From an uncultured Eubacteriales bacterium (GTDB lineage Bacteria; Bacillota; Clostridia; Oscillospirales; CAG-272), in the NCBI GenBank assembly GCA_934462885.1, contig CAKSJC010000064.1:1-8512 (forward strand): a stretch of DNA of 8,512 nt, given 5' to 3'. This document shows positions 4,436 to 8,512 of the stretch, in pieces. Below the pieces are notes generated by a model that worked only from the letters and a program-made list of their open reading frames with translations, searched no databases and was not told where the DNA came from. Numbering within the stretch: the stretch's first letter is position 1; each line of letters opens with the position of its first letter. The position numbers were made by a program, and so were the translations under genes.

Positions 4436-6340
4436 TCAGTTGCCGTCGCCGAAATCAAACCAATCGTCGTTTATGAAAGGAGCGTCTCCGCTTTCTTTTT
4501 GACTCTCGTCCGTACCGGTCATATCGTTAATATCGGTTGCGTCACCGTCGGCGCTGTCGAAAGCGCTCTCGGAATCTAAACCGCTATCGTCGACAGACTC
4601 TGTCTCTTTTGTACTTTCTCCGCCGCCTTTTTTATCTTCATCGGTCGGGAGAGTATATCCGTCTCCGGAATACGACGCACCTCCGCTCACGGTAAAATCG
4701 ACTGCCGAGTATTCCGCCGCCTCTTTCCATGCGACAAGGCTCTGCGACACTACCGTTCCGGCTGCGCTATCGGATTTTACATACTTCACGTCTCCGGCGG
4801 TGAGACTATATTCTGCGAGTTTCATAACAGCCTGTGCTTCGTTTAGTCCAACAAAGTTCGGAACCATAGTATTTACGGCATCACTTCCCTGACTCACATA
4901 GATCGTCACCGTATCGTCGGTCTGCATTTCTGTTCCGGCTTCGGGCTCTGTCTTTACGACATAGCCGATCTCATATATGCTGTTCGATACTTTTTCAATT
5001 TTCACTTTGAGTCCGAGTCGTTTTAATTCAGTCTCTACAAGTCTGTAATCACGAACCGTATAGTCGTCGAGCACCAGTTTCTGTACGCCGAGACTTACAT
5101 CAAGCGTTATTTCGCACTCCTGTTTTCCTGGACGTACTTTGTGTATCTCTCCCGCTTTCGGATCCTGCGAAATGATCTTTCCCTCTTCAACCGTATCACT
5201 GTATGAGTAGTTTACGGTCGGCACCTCAAAATACTCGCTTTTTTCAAACCAATCCTCAAGTTCTTTTGTGTACGTTACTCCAACAAAGTTTTCTATCTCA
5301 AAGTTAACGTAATTGTTCATAGAGCCGTTTAAGAAAAGCTTATCTATAATATAGTATCCGGATATTCCGGCTGTTATAAAAAACGCTGTGGTAACTCCCA
5401 TTATAATCGGAAACATTGAACGGCTTGTCTTTTTCTTTGACTGCGGATTTTTGCTTTTCTGTTTGTTCTTTAACGATTTGTTTTCCTTAAAAATTATTTT
5501 CGGGTTTTCTCTAAGCTTTAAGAGATGACCGAGCATTTCTTCCGCGCTCTGATATCTCTCTGTCGGATCTTTTTCGATAGCGCGCATTATTATCTGCTCA
5601 AGCCCCACGGGAATATGCGGGTTTATCTCGCGCGGCGGAGTCGGCGAATCATTCACCTGCATGAGTGCGACCGACACGGGAGTATCGGCGGTAAACGGAA
5701 GCTGTCCCGTTGACATTTCGTACATCATTATTCCGAGAGAATAAAGATCGCTTCTCGCGTCTATCTCATGTCCGCTTGCCTGTTCAGGACTGATATAATA
5801 AACTGTTCCGATAGCTTTATCGGTCATCGTAACGGTTTCGGCGTTCGGCAATTTTGCAATTCCGAAGTCCATGACTTTTATTACACCGTTTTTTAACAGC
5901 ATAATATTCTGCGGTTTTATGTCACGGTGTACTATTCCCTTATTGTGCGCGTGTTCGAGTGCGCGGAGTATCTGCGTGGTATAGCTTATTATTTCGCGCA
6001 GGTTCAATACTTCCCTGTGCTGCATATAATTTTTTAAGGTGATACCCTCTACGAACTCCATTACTATATATTTTATATTTTCTCTGACGGAAACATCGTA
6101 AATATTTACGATATTTTGGTGAGAGAGCATTGCGACAGCTTTTGACTCGTTTATGAATCTCTTTACCGACTGTTCATCGGCTGAAATCTCGTCTTTCAAT
6201 ATTTTAACGGCCACGGTTCGTCTCATAAGAAGGTCTGCCGCCTTGAAAACTACCGCCATACCGCCTATACCGATAACACGCTCTATTCTGTAACGGTTAT
6301 CAAATACCAGTCCTACGTATTTTTCGTATAATTCCATCAT
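4436..6340 (-). CDS. prkC: PASTA-domain serine/threonine protein kinase (PrkC/Stk1 type)
   Basis: A membrane-anchored Hanks-type kinase that senses peptidoglycan fragments or lipid II outside the cell and phosphorylates cytoplasmic targets; in Bacillus it also triggers germination. The kinase domain covers about 14-275: glycine loop GIGGMA (24-29), Lys46 in VAVKILK, HRDIKPQN (138-145), DFG (158-160), an activation loop with Thr171, Thr173 and Thr179, and SPE (184-186). A basic Lys-rich juxtamembrane linker (285-308) precedes one membrane helix (about 309-333). Outside are three PASTA repeats (about 346-417, 418-485, 489-554). The last 80 residues form a Ser/Gly tail with 24 Asp or Glu and only four Lys. 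Two adjacent ATGs could serve as start; AAGGCGG six bases before the first favours 6340. It lies 14 bp downstream of its cognate phosphatase, stp, and 30 bp before rsgA. All catalytic residues are present. Confidence 0.97.
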   Translation of the reverse strand: MMELYEKYVGLVFDNRYRIERVIGIGGMAVVFKAADLLMRRTVAVKILKDEISADEQSVKRFINESKAVAMLSHQNIVNIYDVSVRENIKYIVMEFVEGITLKNYMQHREVLNLREIISYTTQILRALEHAHNKGIVHRDIKPQNIMLLKNGVIKVMDFGIAKLPNAETVTMTDKAIGTVYYISPEQASGHEIDARSDLYSLGIMMYEMSTGQLPFTADTPVSVALMQVNDSPTPPREINPHIPVGLEQIIMRAIEKDPTERYQSAEEMLGHLLKLRENPKIIFKENKSLKNKQKSKNPQSKKKTSRSMFPIIMGVTTAFFITAGISGYYIIDKLFLNGSMNNYVNFEIENFVGVTYTKELEDWFEKSEYFEVPTVNYSYSDTVEEGKIISQDPKAGEIHKVRPGKQECEITLDVSLGVQKLVLDDYTVRDYRLVETELKRLGLKVKIEKVSNSIYEIGYVVKTEPEAGTEMQTDDTVTIYVSQGSDAVNTMVPNFVGLNEAQAVMKLAEYSLTAGDVKYVKSDSAAGTVVSQSLVAWKEAAEYSAVDFTVSGGASYSGDGYTLPTDEDKKGGGESTKETESVDDSGLDSESAFDSADGDATDINDMTGTDESQKESGDAPFINDDWFDFGDGN

Positions 6341-6354
6341 AATGTTCCGCCTTG

Positions 6355-7110
6355 TTATATTGACAATATGACCGCAGTTATATTGTCAATCCCTCCGCGG
6401 TCGTTCGCAAGATTGATAAGAGACGCTGCTGCATCTTCAATATCCGCATGATCTTTTATTTTGTTGACCGCAGTTTTTATTTCCTGCGGCTCAACAAGAT
6501 TTGAAAGTCCGTCCGAGCATATCACAAAAGCAGTTCCCTGACGCGCGCTCGCCGTAAAGACATCAACCACAACAGTTTTTTCTGTTCCTACGGCTCTTGT
6601 GATCAGGTTTTTATTTTTCGAAACTTTTGCTTCTTCGGGAGTCATTTTCCCGAGATCTACAAGATATTGAACGTATGAATGGTCGTGCGTTATCTGCGTA
6701 ATCCTGTCACCCGAAACCGAATAAAGTCTGCTGTCTCCGACGTTAACTATATATGCTTTTTCCGCGCATACGACGCAGCCGACAAGAGTGGTTCCCATAC
6801 CGGAAAGCGACGGGTCTTCAAGAGACATATTATAAACAGCGGAGTTTGCCGCATATACGGCGTCGGAAAGCGCGTTGAGAATACCGTCCTCGTTTAACCC
6901 GAAAAAGTCCGGATGAAGTTTTTCTGTCTCATCAAGCTTTTTATAAAAGGCGCCTATCGCCACGGAACTTGCGATATTTCCTCCGTTCGCTCCGCCCATA
7001 CCGTCACAAACAAGCGCGGCAACAACGTCAACCGAATATTTCTTTATCATAAAATTATCCTGATTGACGGCGCGTCTTTTTCCAACGTCGGTTTTTCCGA
7101 AAAATAACAT
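6355..7110 (-). CDS. stp: PP2C-family protein serine/threonine phosphatase (Stp/PrpC)
   Basis: A Mg/Mn-dependent cytoplasmic phosphatase that removes phosphate from PrkC and its substrates. With the ATG at 7110 it has 251 residues, the usual length. Conserved motifs: TDVGKRRAVNQDN (7-19, with Arg13 and Asp18), DGMGG (36-40, Asp36 metal ligand), GTT (106-108), VNVGDSRLY (122-130), SDGL (199-202) and the closing DN (242-243). The frame stays open upstream to a GTG at 7248, giving 46 extra codons. That start is rejected because family homology begins at 7110, a GAGG lies nine bases before the ATG, and the predicted transcription start is almost on top of the GTG. prkC begins 14 bp downstream, so phosphatase and kinase are co-expressed as in most Bacillota. 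Confidence 0.95.
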   Translation of the reverse strand: MLFFGKTDVGKRRAVNQDNFMIKKYSVDVVAALVCDGMGGANGGNIASSVAIGAFYKKLDETEKLHPDFFGLNEDGILNALSDAVYAANSAVYNMSLEDPSLSGMGTTLVGCVVCAEKAYIVNVGDSRLYSVSGDRITQITHDHSYVQYLVDLGKMTPEEAKVSKNKNLITRAVGTEKTVVVDVFTASARQGTAFVICSDGLSNLVEPQEIKTAVNKIKDHADIEDAAASLINLANDRGGIDNITAVILSI

Positions 7111-7195
7111 ATGACTTTTCCTCGGCTTTTCAAAAAATTCCGGATGATCAAATACTTTGTTCTTTATTCGATTTGTATGCGGCGCGTTGATTTCC

Positions 7196-7222
7196 GTTTT
7201 TTTCAAGATTTTTGAAAAAAAC
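7196..7222 (-). repeat. A/T hairpin in the stp leader
   Basis: A perfect 11-bp inverted repeat (GTTTTTTTCAA against TTGAAAAAAAC on the minus strand, 5-base loop) about 27 nt into the predicted stp transcript. It is A-U rich, so not a classical terminator. It could shield or stabilise the 5' end of the stp-prkC mRNA. Confidence 0.4.
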
Positions 7223-7255
7223 AAGCCGCAAAACAAATAGATTTGCACTTTAGCT

Positions 7256-7284
7256 ATTATACATCTTAATTAATTATACATCAA
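7256..7284 (-). promoter_or_regulatory. Sigma-A type promoter of the stp-prkC-rsgA-thiN cluster
   Basis: On the minus strand TTGATG at 7284-7279 is followed by 17 bp and a perfect TATAAT at 7261-7256. Transcription would begin near 7249, giving a leader of about 140 nt before the stp ATG at 7110. The decamer GATGTATAAT occurs twice here (7282-7273 and 7265-7256) with a 17-bp period, so a second, weaker -10 overlaps the -35. The promoter lets the signalling cluster be expressed apart from rsmB-rlmN. Confidence 0.72.
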
Positions 7285-7379
7285 TATTTTATAAAGTTCT
7301 ATACTGTTAATTGAATTTTAATGTAAATTAGACGCATATTGTATGTTTTTGGTTCCAAAAAGAAAAATTTTACTTTGCA

Positions 7380-8447
7380 TTAAAAGTTTTGCTCCGCCGT
7401 TATTTGCTCGTTTTCGCTCAGTTTTCTGAGTCTGAGCTGTCCGCAAGAAGCTTTTATATCCGACCCCAGCCGTCTTCGCACCGTTGCGTTCACTCCAAGC
7501 CTGCAAAGCTCTTCGGAAAATGAGCGCGCTCTCTCGCGATCGACGCTCTTAAGTCCGCTTTCCGCCACCTCATTAAGCATGATGAGATTTACGTGCGCAG
7601 GAGAACGCATACCGTTTTTTATAACTGCGGCAAGACGTGCGGCGTCTTTTTTTGAATCGTTTTCACCGCTTATCAAAGTATATTCAAACGAAACGCGCCG
7701 TCCGGTTTTTAAAAAATATGTACGGCAGGCTTCGAGGAGATCCGCAATTTTATATTTTTTGTTTATCGGCATAAGTTTGCTTCTTGTCTCATCGTCGGAA
7801 GCATGAAGAGAAACCGACAGCGTAACGCCCAGTCCTTCTTTCGCAAGATCGTATATTCTCGGAACGAGTCCGCATGTTGAAATTGAAATATGTCTTAATC
7901 CGATTCCAAGTCCCGCTTCGGCAGACACAAGGTGAAGAAAACGTGTCACGTTGTCGTAATTGTCAAGCGGTTCTCCGATACCCATCATTACTATCCCGCT
8001 TATTCGTTCTCCAGTATCGCGCGTCGCTGCCGCAACCTGTCCGAGTATCTCCGAAGGGGTAAGGTTACGCACTCTTCCGTTCAGTGTGGAGGCGCAGAAT
8101 TTACATCCCATAGCACACCCTGCCTGAGAGGATACGCACAATGTATTGCCGTGTTCGTATTTCATAAACACAGATTCAATACACTCTCCGTCGCAAAGAG
8201 ACATTAAATATTTTATCGTTCCGTCGATCTTTGAGACAAACTTTTTTTCTATTTTCGGCAGCCTGTAATCCGCTTTTTCCTTTAACTTTTCACGAAAATC
8301 TTTCGGGAGATTGGTCATTTCATCTATTGGTGCGCCTTTTGACATCCACGAAAAGAGCTGCATCGCACGGTACGGCTTTTCTCCTATCGATGAAACAAAA
8401 CATTCAAGCTCCTGCTCATTCATCGACATTATATCTTCTTTTGGCAT
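7380..8447 (-). CDS. rlmN: Dual-specificity 23S rRNA/tRNA adenine C2-methyltransferase (radical SAM)
   Basis: Methylates C2 of A2503 in 23S rRNA and of A37 in some tRNAs by a radical-SAM, ping-pong mechanism. The 355 residues match the family. An N-terminal accessory domain (about 1-90) precedes the radical-SAM barrel. The cluster motif CAMGCKFC gives Cys111, Cys115 and Cys118. Cys104 (in LCVSSQ) and Cys335 (in IKASCGQL) correspond to E. coli Cys118 and the methyl-carrying Cys355. MGIGEP (155-160) is the SAM-binding glycine motif and SVSLHA (211-216) is also conserved. Presence of both catalytic cysteines and the normal spacing argue for RlmN rather than an inactive relative; the resistance paralogue Cfr is less likely given the synteny. 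AAAAAGGA at 8453-8460 precedes the ATG at 8447. It follows rsmB by 26 bp. No strong terminator is seen after it. Confidence 0.96.
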   Translation of the reverse strand: MPKEDIMSMNEQELECFVSSIGEKPYRAMQLFSWMSKGAPIDEMTNLPKDFREKLKEKADYRLPKIEKKFVSKIDGTIKYLMSLCDGECIESVFMKYEHGNTLCVSSQAGCAMGCKFCASTLNGRVRNLTPSEILGQVAAATRDTGERISGIVMMGIGEPLDNYDNVTRFLHLVSAEAGLGIGLRHISISTCGLVPRIYDLAKEGLGVTLSVSLHASDDETRSKLMPINKKYKIADLLEACRTYFLKTGRRVSFEYTLISGENDSKKDAARLAAVIKNGMRSPAHVNLIMLNEVAESGLKSVDRERARSFSEELCRLGVNATVRRRLGSDIKASCGQLRLRKLSENEQITAEQNF

Positions 8448-8473
8448 AGTATTCCTTTTTAAGAATATTTTTA

Positions 8474-8512
8474 TTAGATTGTTTTTCTCATTTTTGCCGC
8501 GAAGAATCCGTC
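8474..8512 (-). CDS. rsmB: 16S rRNA (cytosine-967) methyltransferase RsmB, last 12 codons
   Basis: The window edge holds the final codons of a gene reading DGFFAAKMRKTI and TAA. The closing DGFF-x-AK signature is typical of the RsmB/Sun family C-terminus, and rsmB directly precedes rlmN in many Bacillota, including B. subtilis. Only 12 residues are visible, so the call rests on this motif plus gene order. The stop lies 26 bp before rlmN, consistent with one operon. Confidence 0.82.
   Translation of the reverse strand, partial: DGFFAAKMRKTI

Noticed and set aside
7111..7248. 46-codon N-terminal extension of the phosphatase from a GTG
   Set aside because: PP2C homology begins at the ATG at 7110, which has its own ribosome binding site; the GTG nearly coincides with the predicted transcription start and has no ribosome binding site.
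7346..7361. Palindromic TTTTTGGTTCCAAAAA as an rlmN terminator
   Set aside because: The stem is almost all A-U with two G-C pairs and a two-base loop, and no U-tract follows on the minus strand; too weak to call.

Overview
The window reads as a chromosomal segment of an anaerobic, probably spore-forming member of the Bacillota, class Clostridia. The evidence is a conserved Gram-positive housekeeping cluster, a PASTA-domain Ser/Thr kinase, a SpoVM-type sporulation peptide, and a GGGtGRT/NifU-like gene pair that I associate with anaerobes. Base composition is moderately low in G+C, with AT-rich intergenic DNA. I cannot assign a genus. Every supportable gene lies on the minus strand, so the genes run from right to left. 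No tRNA, rRNA, CRISPR array, insertion sequence or phage gene was seen.

Right part (8512 down to 2593): the last 12 codons of rsmB, then rlmN. A 269-bp gap follows with a near-consensus sigma-A promoter and an AT-rich leader hairpin. Next come the signalling pair stp (PP2C phosphatase) and prkC (kinase with three PASTA repeats), then rsgA (ribosome-assembly GTPase), thiN (thiamine pyrophosphokinase) and a 27-codon gene recognised here as spoVM. This matches the Bacillus subtilis order prpC-prkC-rsgA-rpe-thiN-spoVM-rpmB, except that rpe is missing between rsgA and thiN and rpmB does not follow spoVM. The genes are tightly packed: 14 bp, 30 bp and a 16-bp overlap. rRNA modification, ribosome assembly, cell-wall-sensing phosphorylation and cofactor supply are therefore probably co-transcribed.

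Middle (2592 to 1615): a possible 76-nt three-way-junction leader RNA, a 148-residue helical protein of unknown function, a minus-strand hairpin that probably terminates it, and about 250 bp of AT-rich DNA without a convincing gene.

Left part (1614 to 1): a strong sigma-A promoter drives a two-gene operon. The first gene is a divergent NifU/IscU-type scaffold protein. The second is the cysteine-rich GGGtGRT-family protein, cut by the window edge just after its namesake motif. The function of this pair is not established to my knowledge, and it is the best candidate here for an undescribed system.
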